From Gimibacter soli (lineage in GTDB: Bacteria; Pseudomonadota; Alphaproteobacteria; Sphingomonadales; Kordiimonadaceae): 64,000 nucleotides of DNA. Position numbers and translations under genes: made by a program. Within the stretch, counting starts at the first letter, position 1. The number at the start of each line of letters is the position of its first letter. Below, piece after piece: positions 47,152 through 57,599 of the stretch. The stretch is taken from positions 1,984,001 to 2,048,000 of the forward strand of contig NZ_CP116805.1 in NCBI RefSeq assembly GCF_028463845.1. The letters are read 5' to 3'. Below the pieces are notes generated by a model, which was not told the DNA's origin, made no database searches, and saw only the letters and a list, made by a program, of their open reading frames with translations.

Positions 47152-48403
47152 CCGCTGCCACTTTCAGGAAGGGCATGGGGTCCAGGATCCGGTCCCCCTG
47201 CCAGATTTCATAATGGAGGTGGGAACTGGTTGCACGGCCGGTGCGTCCCATGTCTCCGATTTGCTGCCCCGCCGCGACAGTCTCACCCACAGAGACGCGC
47301 AACCGGCGCATATGACCATAACGGGTTCTGAGCCCATTGCCATGGTCGATTTCGATCATATTGCCATAGGGGCCCCATTTGCCAGACTTGATCACCTTGC
47401 CGGCGCCTGTGGCATAGATTGCGGTGCCCGGCCAGCCAGCGAGATCAAGCCCCTTGTGGCTTTTCCATTTGTTGGAGAAGGGGTCGCGGCGGCTGCCGAA
47501 ACGGCTGGAAACATAATAGTCGGCGGCAGGTTCAGCGGCCGGGAAGGCCTCAAGGAGCACCAGAAGATTCTGATACTGGTCCCACTTTTCCTTCAGTCCG
47601 ACGAAGGCGGGGTCTTCATATTCCATGCCGAATTCGCTGCCGGGCAGCTTGTTCGTCAGGTACGTGGCCGGATGCCAAAGCGAGCGGCCCTTGGGGGCCA
47701 GTTGCTCGCTCGTCAGTTTGGTGGGCTTCAGGATTGCATCAAGGCTTTCCATCTTGGAGTCGAGCGCAAGTGCAAGCGACCGGGCAACGCTGCGCTGGCG
47801 GAGGTCCATTTCCGCAAAGCGCGCTGTCAGCGCATCGGAGCGCGATTCGGCGGCATCTGGCAGCGACGCGTAGGCGTCACCAGTGTTGAAGATTTCGCGC
47901 AGGAAGCCGGTAACCGGCCCTTCGGCCTCAGCCGGCGCTTCGAATACGGATGGTGCCAGTGTCGCTGTCTTGTCGCCCGCCGACTTTTCGGCTTCCTCGC
48001 TCGCGGGGCTTTCGGCGGTGCCTTCAGCTTCCGGACGGGGCGGGGCGATCTGGTCGACGATTTCCTCGAGATATTGCTGGCGGCGCTCAAGCTTGGCGGC
48101 GCGGCGTTCAACATCATTCTCGAGGGTCGACAGGTCTTCCGTCACGCTTTGCATATTGGCGGACATGACCTTGATGGTGCGATTCTTGGCGTCAAGCGTG
48201 AGATCGCGGCTCACGTACGCGATGGTTGCAACGAGGCCCCACAGTACAAATAGAAGAAGCAGCCCGGAAAGGGCCACTTGGGTGTAACTGCCGATGGTAA
48301 GGAATCGCACACGGCCTTCGCTGCGCAAAAACAGTTGCCGCTCAGGAAAGTGCCTGAGCCGCAAGCCGTCAAGGCGTGCAAAAAGTTTTTTCAGTGCGTT
48401 CAA
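47108..48403 (-). CDS. Membrane-anchored M23 (LytM-type) peptidoglycan endopeptidase
   Basis: The product has a short basic cytoplasmic N-terminus, a transmembrane helix (VALSGLLLLFVLWGLVATIA) and a periplasmic coiled coil (about 50 residues, with LSTLENDVERRAAKLERRQQYLEEI). A low-complexity linker follows, then a C-terminal M23 domain with zinc ligands in HKGLDLAG and SSHLHYEIW, a full active site. It should cleave peptide cross-links in peptidoglycan. The start is uncertain: TTG 48403 gives 431 residues, GTG 48457 and GTG 48499 are in frame. Overlap with the bactofilin gene and the layout resemble LmdC. Confidence 0.88.
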   Translation of the reverse strand: MNALKKLFARLDGLRLRHFPERQLFLRSEGRVRFLTIGSYTQVALSGLLLLFVLWGLVATIAYVSRDLTLDAKNRTIKVMSANMQSVTEDLSTLENDVERRAAKLERRQQYLEEIVDQIAPPRPEAEGTAESPASEEAEKSAGDKTATLAPSVFEAPAEAEGPVTGFLREIFNTGDAYASLPDAAESRSDALTARFAEMDLRQRSVARSLALALDSKMESLDAILKPTKLTSEQLAPKGRSLWHPATYLTNKLPGSEFGMEYEDPAFVGLKEKWDQYQNLLVLLEAFPAAEPAADYYVSSRFGSRRDPFSNKWKSHKGLDLAGWPGTAIYATGAGKVIKSGKWGPYGNMIEIDHGNGLRTRYGHMRRLRVSVGETVAAGQQIGDMGRTGRATSSHLHYEIWQGDRILDPMPFLKVAADVRHFQRKQERTDG

Positions 48404-48554
48404 GCCTTTAGCCCCGTTTCGAGAGACCCTTTTTCGGGTCTTTTCTTCCCTTGGCACCTGTCTGCACTGGTTTCCCCCCGCACATCTGGCGCAAGCCACG
48501 GCGCATTCCAGCGACTCGAGGGGGGCTGAGTCAACCCCTAATGCGGTGAGGCGT

Positions 48555-49370
48555 TCAAAGTAACATGTCCGCGAGGGGATCGTAGAAGCTGAAGGGCAGT
48601 CCTGCAGAATCGCGGGCCGGTCGGTTGAAGGGGCGCTTCAGAAGGCCTTTGAAATAGGTGCGAACCAGAGACTGGAACTTTTCTTCAGGCTCGGCGCCCT
48701 CGATGGCGCACAGGTGATGGAACCAGCGAGAGCCCGCCTCCACATGGCCGACTTCCTCGTCATAGATCGTTTGCAGCGCTGCCGCTGATTCTGCGTCGCC
48801 AAGCCGGGCGAAGCGGTCGATCATCTGCGGGGTGACATCCAGCCCCCGCGCTTCCAGTACCATGGGCACAACAGCAAGCCGCGCGGCGATATCGTGCGCG
48901 GTGGCGGTGGCGGCTTGCCACAGGCCGTCGTGGGCGGGCAGGTCACCATAGGTACAATCAAGGGCCGCGAGGCGAGCCGACAGCAGGCCGAAATGCCGGG
49001 CTTCATCGTCGCCTACCCCGATCCAGTCATCGGTGAAGGCACGCGGCATCTCGCCGCCAAAACGGGCGACGATATCGAAGGCGAGATCGATGGCATTCAG
49101 CTCGATATGCGCAACCGCATGGATGAGCGCGCGGCGATTGTCAGCCGTACCCGCCTTGCGGCGTTTCGGCATGTCGGCGGGCAGCAGCAGTTCGGGCCTT
49201 GCCGGACGGGCAGGGCGATCCGGTGGCGGCGTATCGTAGGTCGCTGCAAGAGATCCGGCGCGCCAGGCAGCTGCCGCCGCGCGGGCAGTGGCGGCCTTTT
49301 CGGCGGCGCCGGCGGTCGTCAATACAGCGACGGCTGCTTCGCCGATGGTTTGCCAGTCTGGTTGGCGCAT
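48555..49370 (-). CDS. DUF455 ferritin-like protein
   Basis: The 271-residue product has the DUF455 ferritin-like helical core with glutamate/histidine metal-ligand motifs: HIELNAIDLAFD, DEARHFGLL and DEEVGHVEAG. These suggest a di-iron site related to the tRNA hydroxylase MiaE. The N-terminal 65 residues are Ala-rich with a Pro/Arg spacer. It is 6 nt downstream of bcp and belongs to the glnE-bcp operon. The reaction is unknown. Confidence 0.88.
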   Translation of the reverse strand: MRQPDWQTIGEAAVAVLTTAGAAEKAATARAAAAAWRAGSLAATYDTPPPDRPARPARPELLLPADMPKRRKAGTADNRRALIHAVAHIELNAIDLAFDIVARFGGEMPRAFTDDWIGVGDDEARHFGLLSARLAALDCTYGDLPAHDGLWQAATATAHDIAARLAVVPMVLEARGLDVTPQMIDRFARLGDAESAAALQTIYDEEVGHVEAGSRWFHHLCAIEGAEPEEKFQSLVRTYFKGLLKRPFNRPARDSAGLPFSFYDPLADMLL

Positions 49371-49376
49371 GATGGA

Positions 49377-49844
49377 TCAGGCAAGCGCCTTCGCGGTTTC
49401 AAGCACAGCGTCGGCATGGCCTTTCACCTTCACCGAATGCCACACTTCACGGACCTTGCGGTCGCCGTCCAGAAGGAAGGTGGCGCGTTCGATGCCCATA
49501 TAGGCGCGGCCATAAAGCTTCTTCTCGATCCACACGCCCCAGGCCTCGATCACCTTGCCGTCCACATCGGCTGCAAGCTGAACTTTCAGGTCATGTTTGG
49601 CAGCAAACTTGGCATGCTTTGCTGCCGTGTCTTTCGAGATGCCGATGACAGTGCAGCCAAGCGCCGCGAAATCGGCGATGCGGGCGCTGAAATCGATGGC
49701 TTCCGTGGTGCAGCCCGGCGTGTCGTCTTTCGGGTAGAAATAAACGACCACCGGTTTGCCCGCGAAGGCGGAAAGGGTGATATCGGTGCCGTCACCGCCG
49801 GGCAGGGTGAAATCGGGGGCAATGTCGCCGGGTTTCAGGCTCAT
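49377..49844 (-). CDS. bcp: Peroxiredoxin of the Bcp/PrxQ type
   Basis: The 155-residue thiol peroxidase reduces hydroperoxides. The peroxidatic cysteine is C45 in DDTPGCTTEA. The resolving cysteine that E. coli Bcp has at position 50 is replaced by isoleucine (EAIDF), and the only other visible cysteine is C64 in LGCTVIG. It may therefore act as a 1-Cys enzyme, or use C64 or an external thiol. It overlaps the end of glnE by 4 nt (ATGA), so the two are translationally coupled. Confidence 0.94.
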   Translation of the reverse strand: MSLKPGDIAPDFTLPGGDGTDITLSAFAGKPVVVYFYPKDDTPGCTTEAIDFSARIADFAALGCTVIGISKDTAAKHAKFAAKHDLKVQLAADVDGKVIEAWGVWIEKKLYGRAYMGIERATFLLDGDRKVREVWHSVKVKGHADAVLETAKALA

Positions 49845-52774
49845 GTCGCGTTCCTCTGATCATTTTCCGTGTCGTTGCGGTCGTCCCCTAGCATGGACTG
49901 ATAGAGGGCGTAAACCGCCGCCTGGGTACGTGCGAGGCTCGCCTTCAGATCATCGAAGCAGGGAATGCCGAGGGCCGTGGTGAGAATATCACGCAAACCT
50001 GCGGAGATTTCGGCGTCATCCGCCGGCGATTTGCCAAGGCACAGCCGGAAGATCGATTGCAGATGATGCTGCAGCACATAGGCATCCTTCAGTGTGGCGG
50101 CGTCTGCAGCATCAAGCGCGCCGCAATCGGTGAGCCGGTCGAAGGCTGCCATCAGTTCGGGTATGAAAACGCCGGTGTGGCGTGCCCCTTCGCGCAGCAT
50201 CAGATACTGGCCGATAAACTCGATATCGACGAGGCCGCCGCGCACATGCTTCACCGAGTAGAGGTTCACGGTGCCGAACTCCTTGGCGAGCCGCAGCCGC
50301 ATGTCGGCAACAGCAGCCTTGAGGGCGATACCGTCGCGGGGGGCGGTCAGCACACCGTGAATGGTGCTTGTTATAGCCTTGCCGAAAGCGTCTGAGGCGA
50401 TCACCACCCGCGCGCGGGTCAGGGCCATATGCTCCCATGTCCAGGCGGCTTCGGTATAATAGTCCGAGAAAGTCTTGAGTGTGACGACAATCGGCCCCTG
50501 GTTACCCGAGGGGCGCAGGCGCGTGTCGACCTCGAACAGTCGGCCTTCGGGCGTCAGTGCCGTAATTGCCGTGATGATATTCTGGCAGAGGCGCGAGAAA
50601 TACTGGCTCGGCATCAGGGGGCGGTCGCCGTCTGACTGCGCATTCATGTCCGGCACGTCATACAGGAACACGATATCAAGGTCGGAAGTTTGGGTCAGCG
50701 CGCCGCCGCCATATTTGCCCATGGCAAGCACGGCAAGGCTGCCGCCGGGGAAATGTCCGTGGCGGCGGGCGAATTCCTCGGATACTGCCGGCACCAGCGC
50801 CTTAAGCGTTACATCGGCAACACGGGCAAGGGCGTGGGCGCATTCCTCGACGCCGGCGATGCCTTCAAGGCCGTGCACGCCGATGCGGAAGCGATAGTCC
50901 GCCACAAAGCGCCGGGCGATATCGAGGATATCCTGATAATCCTTGGCGCGCCGGAGCATAGATTTGAGGATGGCGGCAAGCTCGTCTTCTTCCTCCACCG
51001 GCATGAAGAAATCGGGATCAAGCACCGCATCCCAGAGGGAAGGCTTTTTGGCGAGCGTTTCAGCGAGTGCGGGCGCCAGCCCCATCACGCGGGCCAGCAG
51101 CTTGAAAAGCGAGGGGTTGGCATCGAGAAGCGAGAAAAGCTGCACACCCGCCGGTAGTTGTTCGATGAACTGGTCGAAACGGGTGAGGGCTGCCGACGGC
51201 GCGTCGGTCGCTGCAAAGGCATCGACAAGCCGGGGCAGCAGCTTCTTCATCAGGTTTTTCGAACGGTCATTCTTGAGTGCACGGTATCGGCCCCGGCGCC
51301 AGCCATCGATGATCGCGGCTATGCTCGGCACATCGCTGTAGCCAAGCTCGGTCAGCGTTGCCTCGATGGCTTCGGGTTTGGTGCGGGCGTCTTCGTCGTC
51401 GGCGCTTTGCGGCAGGAAGGCATCATAGATGGCCTTCACGGCGCGGGTGTGATCGAAAAGGGCGTCCTTGAGCTCGGCAGGGCTCGCGAACCCGCAGAAG
51501 GTGGCAAGGCGCGCGATATCGTCCGGCTCGGTCGGTATCTCGTGGGTCTGATCGTCATTGACCATCTGGATGCGATGCTCAAGCGTGCGCAGGAAAATGT
51601 AGGCTGCGGCAAGGGTATCCCTGATTTCGGGCTCAATGAGCTCCTCCGCCACCAGCGCATCCAGTGCTTCGAGTGTGCCGCGCAGGATCAGCGACGGATG
51701 CCGCCCGGCAAACAGCAGCTGATGGACCTGCGTATAAAACTCCACCTCGCGGATGCCGCCTTGCCCGAGCTTCACATTATAGCCCTCGAACGAGAGCTCC
51801 TGCTGGCCATAGTGCCGGTTGATCTGGTTCTTGATCGCGGCAATGTCGGCAAGGGCGGCGAAATCGATGGTGCGGCGCCAGATCCAGCTTGAAAGCGAGG
51901 CAAGGAAATCGGCACCCGCCTGCCGGTCTCCCGCCACTGTCGCCGCCTTGATCATGGCGGAGCGTTCCCAGTTGACGGCCATCGAATGATAGTAAACCTC
52001 GGCGGCCCCCACCGTCATGGCGAGCGGGTTGGAGGCAGGATCAGGTCGAAGACGCAGGTCGGTCCGGAAGACATAACCGTCGCCGGTGCGCTTCTCCATC
52101 ATCTCGATCAGGTCCCGGGCGAGGCGGACATAACAGTCGCCCAGCGTTTTGCGGCCGGTGTAGCTGATCGCTTCGGGCTCGTAGAACAGGATGAGGTCAA
52201 TGTCGGATGAATAGTTTAGCTCGCCGGCGCCAAGCTTGCCCATGCCAAGGACAAAAAAGCCGGTGCCCGCCGACAGGCGCGGGCTGACGGATTCGGGCTC
52301 GCCACGCGGCCATCCGAGTTCACCCGCCCGCATGCGGATTTCCAGCAGGTGGGCGACCGCGAGGTCGAGCGCTTTGGAGGCAAAATCGCTGAGGGCAGCA
52401 GTGACCTTTAAAAGCGGCCATTCGCCGCTCACGTCGGCAAAAGCTGTGATCAGCGCCACATCTGCCTTTGCCTGCCGCAACACCGCCATCAGGCTTGCGG
52501 TATTCTCGCCCTCCAGCCTGTCTGCATCCAGTACTGCGAAAACGCTGGCGAGGCAGGCGTCCGGCCCTTCGGCCAGAACCCGGATCGCGGTGGCAGGGCG
52601 GCGACGGGCGGTGGTGGCGAGGAACGGGCTGTTACCGAACACAGCATCAGCGAGTGCGCGGTTCGCGGGCAGGGGATCACCATTCTCTGCCGCGACTTCA
52701 CAAAGGATTGCCCAGATTTCGTCCGTATTTGCTGTATCATGGGGATTGGGATATGGACTGTGACAGGCGGTCAT
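49841..52774 (-). CDS. glnE: Bifunctional glutamine synthetase adenylyltransferase/deadenylase
   Basis: GlnE attaches AMP to glutamine synthetase under nitrogen excess and removes it under limitation, directed by PII proteins. The 977-residue product has two nucleotidyltransferase domains: an N-terminal one with GMGKLGAGELNYSSDIDL (deadenylase) and a C-terminal one with AMGKYGGGALTQTSDLDI (adenylyltransferase). A helical PII-responsive region lies between them. The ATG at 52774 starts a typical weakly conserved leader. It heads the bcp-DUF455-M23-bactofilin strand and diverges from the AsmA-like gene. Confidence 0.96.
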   Translation of the reverse strand: MTACHSPYPNPHDTANTDEIWAILCEVAAENGDPLPANRALADAVFGNSPFLATTARRRPATAIRVLAEGPDACLASVFAVLDADRLEGENTASLMAVLRQAKADVALITAFADVSGEWPLLKVTAALSDFASKALDLAVAHLLEIRMRAGELGWPRGEPESVSPRLSAGTGFFVLGMGKLGAGELNYSSDIDLILFYEPEAISYTGRKTLGDCYVRLARDLIEMMEKRTGDGYVFRTDLRLRPDPASNPLAMTVGAAEVYYHSMAVNWERSAMIKAATVAGDRQAGADFLASLSSWIWRRTIDFAALADIAAIKNQINRHYGQQELSFEGYNVKLGQGGIREVEFYTQVHQLLFAGRHPSLILRGTLEALDALVAEELIEPEIRDTLAAAYIFLRTLEHRIQMVNDDQTHEIPTEPDDIARLATFCGFASPAELKDALFDHTRAVKAIYDAFLPQSADDEDARTKPEAIEATLTELGYSDVPSIAAIIDGWRRGRYRALKNDRSKNLMKKLLPRLVDAFAATDAPSAALTRFDQFIEQLPAGVQLFSLLDANPSLFKLLARVMGLAPALAETLAKKPSLWDAVLDPDFFMPVEEEDELAAILKSMLRRAKDYQDILDIARRFVADYRFRIGVHGLEGIAGVEECAHALARVADVTLKALVPAVSEEFARRHGHFPGGSLAVLAMGKYGGGALTQTSDLDIVFLYDVPDMNAQSDGDRPLMPSQYFSRLCQNIITAITALTPEGRLFEVDTRLRPSGNQGPIVVTLKTFSDYYTEAAWTWEHMALTRARVVIASDAFGKAITSTIHGVLTAPRDGIALKAAVADMRLRLAKEFGTVNLYSVKHVRGGLVDIEFIGQYLMLREGARHTGVFIPELMAAFDRLTDCGALDAADAATLKDAYVLQHHLQSIFRLCLGKSPADDAEISAGLRDILTTALGIPCFDDLKASLARTQAAVYALYQSMLGDDRNDTENDQRNAT

Positions 52775-52887
52775 GCTCTAACCCATGGCAGAAGGGGACG
52801 TGTCCCGCCAGTCTTTCGTGTTGGACCGATGAAATCAAGCAAAGTGGCTATCGGCAGAGTTCCTGATCACCCCAAGATGAGCATCCG

Positions 52888-55800
52888 ATGCTGATCCGTT
52901 CCTGTATGTTCGCAGGCAGGGCGCTCGTTTGGGCCGTAACACTCGTTGTCGTGATCGCGTGCCTTGTGACGGCACGGTTGGTGATCGCGCCGATCGATCT
53001 TGGCTTTGCGCGCGGGATGATCGAGGCTCGCGTCGAATCCCTCCTGCCCGGATGGCACATCAAGTACGACAGCGCCGAGGTCGGCTGGGACTGGCGCGGC
53101 GTGCGGCCTTGGGTGGAGATGAAAGGCGTCGCAATCGATGATGGTGCCGCACGCGGGCGTATCCGTATCCCGGAAATGGCTGTGGGCCTCAGCCGCAGCA
53201 CGCTTCTTGGCAATATCGGGATCGCGACCGTGCGGCTCGACAGGCCAAACGTGCATTTCGAAAAGCTTGATGCGCTGATGGGTCAGCAAAACGGCCCCAA
53301 TCCGTTCAAGGACCTGATGGCCGATGGCCGCCCGGTCCGGCCCGACCTTGCAGGCCCTTTCACCCATATCGTCTCCGGCCTTGCCAGCCAGTTGATGAAG
53401 GATATTTCCGACCTCAGTTCGGTCGAATTTCGCCAGCTTCATCTGACCATTGCAGGGAATGAAACCCGCGCCGCCACGGACCTGATGATTTCCCGCATTA
53501 CCTTCGGGCAGGATGGCCGGCGGCTGGATTTCGATATCCGTGGTGATCTTGCGATTGGCGACATGCCGGCGTCACTTGGCATTACCGCCACAAGCTATCC
53601 TGAAGACGAGACGCTCGACCTGATGGTGCGCGTCGGGAAGCTGGTGCCGGCTGAACTCGCGCGCCATATGGAAGCGCCGGAAGTCGTTTCCTATTTCGAT
53701 CTGCCGGTCGATGTGCAGGCGAGCCTCAGCCTATCGACTGCCATCGGGCTTGAATCCGCTGATGTTGAAGTCAGCCTTGGTGATGGGCGCCTTTCACACG
53801 TAACCGCTTTCCCCGATGGCTCGCCGGTGCCCTACGGCGAAATCCGCGCCTACTGGCAGCCGGACGAAAAGGCTTTCGAGATTGAAAAGGTGGAAGTTGC
53901 CGCTGGCAAGCGCGTCGTGAAGGGCGACGGGCTTGTCTATTGGGTGGACGCCAGCGACACGCCGGGCGTTCAAATGAATGCGACCATCGACGAGGCGACG
54001 ATCCCCGAAGTGCTGTCCTATTGGCCGATCAAGGTCGATGAGGAAGGCAATGAACGCGGCGCTCGTGTTTGGGTGAAAGAGCATATCTCGAAGGGCACGG
54101 CAAGGCGCGGCAAGTTCGAATTCTATATGCTGCCGGATGGCAGCGGCGGTTTGTTCGACAAGCACTATCTGGCGCTTTCCTTCAGCCTCGACGATGTGAC
54201 GACCAGCTATCTGAACGATATGGCGCCGGTTTCCTCGATCAGCGGACGCGGGCTCCTCACCGAAGACAGGCTTGATATCGCCATCGACCGCGGCGTGATC
54301 ATGGATATGCCGCTTTATGGGTCGCGCGTGCTGCTGACCGACATTGATGTTAAGAATGGCGCAAAGGGTCAGTTCGATATTCGTGTGAAAGGCGGGGTTG
54401 ATCAAATCCTCGCCCTTGTGACGCCACCGCCGGTGCGCGTGGCGGATCGTATCGGCATCGATCTCGCCCGGCTTGGCGGCGAGGCCGAGCTTTTCGCCAG
54501 CATCAAGGTGCCGCTTATCAAGGATATGCCCGCCGACGCTGTTCGCTATGACGTGGCGGCGGATATAACGGATGCGCGGGTTTCCGATCTCCTCGGCGGC
54601 GAGGGCATCCGCAATGGCGCCTTGCGGCTGGAACTTGATAACGACCGGATCGACGTAGCGGGCGACGCACGCTTCAACGGTGTGCCGATGCGCCTGCACT
54701 GGAAGGAAGATTTCGCGGCTGGCCGCAAGGACGCCGAGGCGGAAACCACCCTTGTCGAACTGTCGGGTCGGCTGGATCACAACGGCCTCAAGGCCTTCGG
54801 ATTGAATTTCGATACCTATATCAATGGCGACATGCGCGCGGATGCCAGCTTCACCGGCCGCAATTTCAAATTCACCAAAGGCAGCTTCAAGGCAGACGTG
54901 ACGGCGACGCGCGTGATGGTGCCTGAACTTGCATGGGCGAAGGCAGCGGGCGTGAAGGCAACGGCCGCCGGGCTTATCGAATTTGAAGCTGACGGCAGTA
55001 CGCGGGTGGCGCCGATGTCGTTGAAGGGCGATGGGATCGATGCCGATGCGCTCTTTATCTGGGGTGCGCCGGATACGGGCCGTTTCGAACTCAGCTTCGA
55101 TGCTCGCGCGCTTGATAACAACCGGTTGAGTGGCATTGTGGTGCGCACGGCGGGTGACCAGCCCTACCGGGTTGAAGTCGCCGCCGAGCGGCTCGACCTT
55201 TCAGGTTTCCTCGGGTCAGACCTTGAAGACGAGCCGGTGTCACCAGCCGTGCAGGCGGCAGAAGGGGAGCCGACACCAACCATTGACCTCAGCCTGCATG
55301 CAGACCGGGTTGACCTCCTGAACGGTGAAACGCTGCAGGACCTGCAGCTTGATACATTGTTCCTGAACGGCGCCCCGACCGCGACCGACCTGACGGCGAT
55401 CCTTTCGGGCGGCGATGTCGGGCTGACGATCAGCGCGGACGTCAACGGCGACAATACAATCCGGCTGAAGGCCGCAGATGGCGGTGCCTTCGTACGCGGC
55501 CTTGGCTATTTCAGCCATCTTGATGGCGGCGCGCTTGATCTTTCCGGCGAGACAAGCGGCTGGGGCCGCACCCTGCGCCTGGACGGCGAGGCGAAGATCG
55601 CCAAATCGTTGATGGTGCCGACCGCCAAGCTTGATCCAGCCGTTCAGAAAGGCACCATGCCGGCGCTCGACAAGCAGCTTGGCGACGATGGTATTCCGCT
55701 TGACCAGATCAATATGAAATTCCGCCTGCGTCACGGGCTTCTGGATATCGACGACCTGAAAGCCAACGGCGCCTCGCTTGGCGTGACGCTAGCGGGCCAG

Positions 55801-56229
55801 GTGGATGCGATCCAGAAGAAGGTGAATGTGAACGGCGTAATCGTGCCCGCCTATGGCATCAATGCAGTAGTCGGCAAAATCCCGCTGATCGGTGCGATCC
55901 TGACCGGCGGCGAAGGCAAGGGCGTCATCGGCATCACCTACCGGGTGAAGGGCATGACCGATAATCCGGAAGTCTCCGTGAATGCACTATCCGGCCTTGC
56001 ACCCGGCTTCCTGCGCTTCTTCTTCGAAGGCGCCAAGGGCAAGGTCGCGACCGTCAAGACACCAGATGCACCACCTGCCGCCGAAGGTGAGGCGCCGAAG
56101 GTGGAAGAAGCCCCGGTCGAGGATTTGCCGGATCAGGAAGCAGCCGAAGAAGAAAAGCCGGACAGTGGAAACGAAGAACCGGCCGAAACGCCCGAGGCGC
56201 CGACCGGTTCCGAAACCCAAGCTGAATAG
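52888..56229 (+). CDS. Large AsmA/YhdP-like envelope protein (DUF3971)
   Basis: The 1113-residue product has one N-terminal transmembrane helix (about residues 10-32). A very long periplasmic region rich in beta-strands follows, with a DUF3971-type centre. The C-terminal AsmA-like domain reads LRHGLLDIDDLKANGASLGVTLAGQVD...VNVNGVIVPAYGINAVVGKIPLIG. The end is a 60-residue acidic, Pro-rich tail. YhdP, TamB and AsmA relatives form hydrophobic-groove bridges thought to carry phospholipids to the outer membrane, and this protein is a candidate for that role. mlaD elsewhere in the window serves the same membrane. Confidence 0.88.
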   Translation: MLIRSCMFAGRALVWAVTLVVVIACLVTARLVIAPIDLGFARGMIEARVESLLPGWHIKYDSAEVGWDWRGVRPWVEMKGVAIDDGAARGRIRIPEMAVGLSRSTLLGNIGIATVRLDRPNVHFEKLDALMGQQNGPNPFKDLMADGRPVRPDLAGPFTHIVSGLASQLMKDISDLSSVEFRQLHLTIAGNETRAATDLMISRITFGQDGRRLDFDIRGDLAIGDMPASLGITATSYPEDETLDLMVRVGKLVPAELARHMEAPEVVSYFDLPVDVQASLSLSTAIGLESADVEVSLGDGRLSHVTAFPDGSPVPYGEIRAYWQPDEKAFEIEKVEVAAGKRVVKGDGLVYWVDASDTPGVQMNATIDEATIPEVLSYWPIKVDEEGNERGARVWVKEHISKGTARRGKFEFYMLPDGSGGLFDKHYLALSFSLDDVTTSYLNDMAPVSSISGRGLLTEDRLDIAIDRGVIMDMPLYGSRVLLTDIDVKNGAKGQFDIRVKGGVDQILALVTPPPVRVADRIGIDLARLGGEAELFASIKVPLIKDMPADAVRYDVAADITDARVSDLLGGEGIRNGALRLELDNDRIDVAGDARFNGVPMRLHWKEDFAAGRKDAEAETTLVELSGRLDHNGLKAFGLNFDTYINGDMRADASFTGRNFKFTKGSFKADVTATRVMVPELAWAKAAGVKATAAGLIEFEADGSTRVAPMSLKGDGIDADALFIWGAPDTGRFELSFDARALDNNRLSGIVVRTAGDQPYRVEVAAERLDLSGFLGSDLEDEPVSPAVQAAEGEPTPTIDLSLHADRVDLLNGETLQDLQLDTLFLNGAPTATDLTAILSGGDVGLTISADVNGDNTIRLKAADGGAFVRGLGYFSHLDGGALDLSGETSGWGRTLRLDGEAKIAKSLMVPTAKLDPAVQKGTMPALDKQLGDDGIPLDQINMKFRLRHGLLDIDDLKANGASLGVTLAGQVDAIQKKVNVNGVIVPAYGINAVVGKIPLIGAILTGGEGKGVIGITYRVKGMTDNPEVSVNALSGLAPGFLRFFFEGAKGKVATVKTPDAPPAAEGEAPKVEEAPVEDLPDQEAAEEEKPDSGNEEPAETPEAPTGSETQAE

Positions 56230-56238
56230 GTTAAGAGC

Positions 56239-57480
56239 CTAACCTTCGAGGGAGAGAAGACCGTGGTTCTTCTTGCCCTTCGAAAGCTTGATCTTGCCGT
56301 CGATCAGTTCGGTGCCAGCGTCGATCACGGCATCAACATCGCTGACTGCATTGTTGTTCACCTTCACCGCGCCCTGCTGAATCTGGCGGCGCGCATCGCC
56401 CTTGGAGCTGGCGAGGCCAAGGCCGACAAGGGCGTCCACAAGGCTCGTGCCCGCTTTCACACTGATGGTCGGCAGGTCTTCACCGGCACCACCTTTTTCG
56501 AACACTTCGCGGGCTGTGGCTTCGGCGGCTTCGGCAGCGGCACGGCCACGGCAAAGCGTGGTGGCCTCGTTGGCGAGCACGGCCTTGGCATGGTTGATTT
56601 CCGATCCGCCAAGCGCTTCAAGGCGCGCGACTTCATCCATCGGCAGCTCGGTGAAGAGGCGCAGGAACTTGCCAACGTCGGCATCCTGCGTATTGCGCCA
56701 GAATTGCCAGTAATCATAAGCCGGCAGCTGCGCTTCATTGAGCCAAACGGCGCCAGCGGCGGTTTTGCCCATCTTCTTGCCGTCGGCAAGGGTGACAAGC
56801 GGCGTGGTGAGGCCAATGACATGCGCGCCGTCCGTACGGCGGGTCAGTTCCATGCCGTTCACGATATTGCCCCACTGGTCCGAGCCGCCCATCTGCAGCA
56901 CGCACTTGTGGCGGCGGTGCAGTTCCATGAAGTCATAGGCCTGCAGGATCATGTAGTTGAATTCGAGGAAGGTCATCGGCTGCTCACGCTCAAGCCGCAG
57001 CTTCACGCTATCGAAGGTGAGCATCCGATTGATCGTGAAGTGGGTGCCGACATCGCGCAGCATTTCAATGTAGGAAAGCTTAGAGAGCCAGTCGTCGTTA
57101 TTCACCATGATGGCGTCCGAGCCGGTGTCGCCGAAGGTCAGGAACTGGCTGAAGATCGAGCGAATGCCATCCATGTTGGCGTTGATATCGGCGTCCGTCA
57201 GCATCTTGCGGCTTTCGTCGCGGCCGGTCGGGTCGCCGATCCGTGTGGTGCCGCCGCCCATCAGGACGATCGGCTTGTTGCCGGTTTTTTGTAGCCAGCG
57301 CAGCATCATGATCTGGACAAGGCTGCCCACATGCAGCGAGGGCGCCGTGCAATCGAACCCGATATAGGCCGTGATCGGGCCTTTCTTCAGCTGGTCGGCA
57401 AGGGCCGCCTCATCAGTGATCTGATGAACGAAGCCGCGTTCCTTAAGGATGCGAAGAAAGTCGATATGGGAAGCACTCAT
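56239..57480 (-). CDS. tyrS: Tyrosyl-tRNA synthetase
   Basis: TyrS charges tRNA-Tyr. The 413-residue product is a class I synthetase of the TyrRS-B/TyrZ-like long type. It has the HIGH-equivalent H50-V-G-S, the tyrosine-specific segment DQWGNI, and the KMSKS-equivalent KKMGKT in [13 protein letters not shown]-terminal S4 RNA-binding domain follows (about residues 345-405). The ATG at 57480 begins [12 protein letters not shown], although the ribosome-binding site is weak; an in-frame TTG lies at 57516. It converges on the AsmA-like gene and diverges from anmK. Confidence 0.96.
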   Translation of the reverse strand: MSASHIDFLRILKERGFVHQITDEAALADQLKKGPITAYIGFDCTAPSLHVGSLVQIMMLRWLQKTGNKPIVLMGGGTTRIGDPTGRDESRKMLTDADINANMDGIRSIFSQFLTFGDTGSDAIMVNNDDWLSKLSYIEMLRDVGTHFTINRMLTFDSVKLRLEREQPMTFLEFNYMILQAYDFMELHRRHKCVLQMGGSDQWGNIVNGMELTRRTDGAHVIGLTTPLVTLADGKKMGKTAAGAVWLNEAQLPAYDYWQFWRNTQDADVGKFLRLFTELPMDEVARLEALGGSEINHAKAVLANEATTLCRGRAAAEAAEATAREVFEKGGAGEDLPTISVKAGTSLVDALVGLGLASSKGDARRQIQQGAVKVNNNAVSDVDAVIDAGTELIDGKIKLSKGKKNHGLLSLEG

Positions 57481-57599
57481 GAGATCAAGGGTCCGCTTGC
57501 AAAAATTCGTTTCCAAGGTCGGGCTGATGTAGCATAGGGTGGCTGAAAGGCAAAGGTTTTAGCCGCATATTCGGCGTGTCCTCGGGGAGTTCTTCAGTC

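Noticed and set aside
48424-48441. Hairpin AGACCC...GGGTCT as a terminator
   Set aside because: Its T-run is on the plus strand, where no gene is transcribed towards it; the minus-strand genes on either side get no U-tract.
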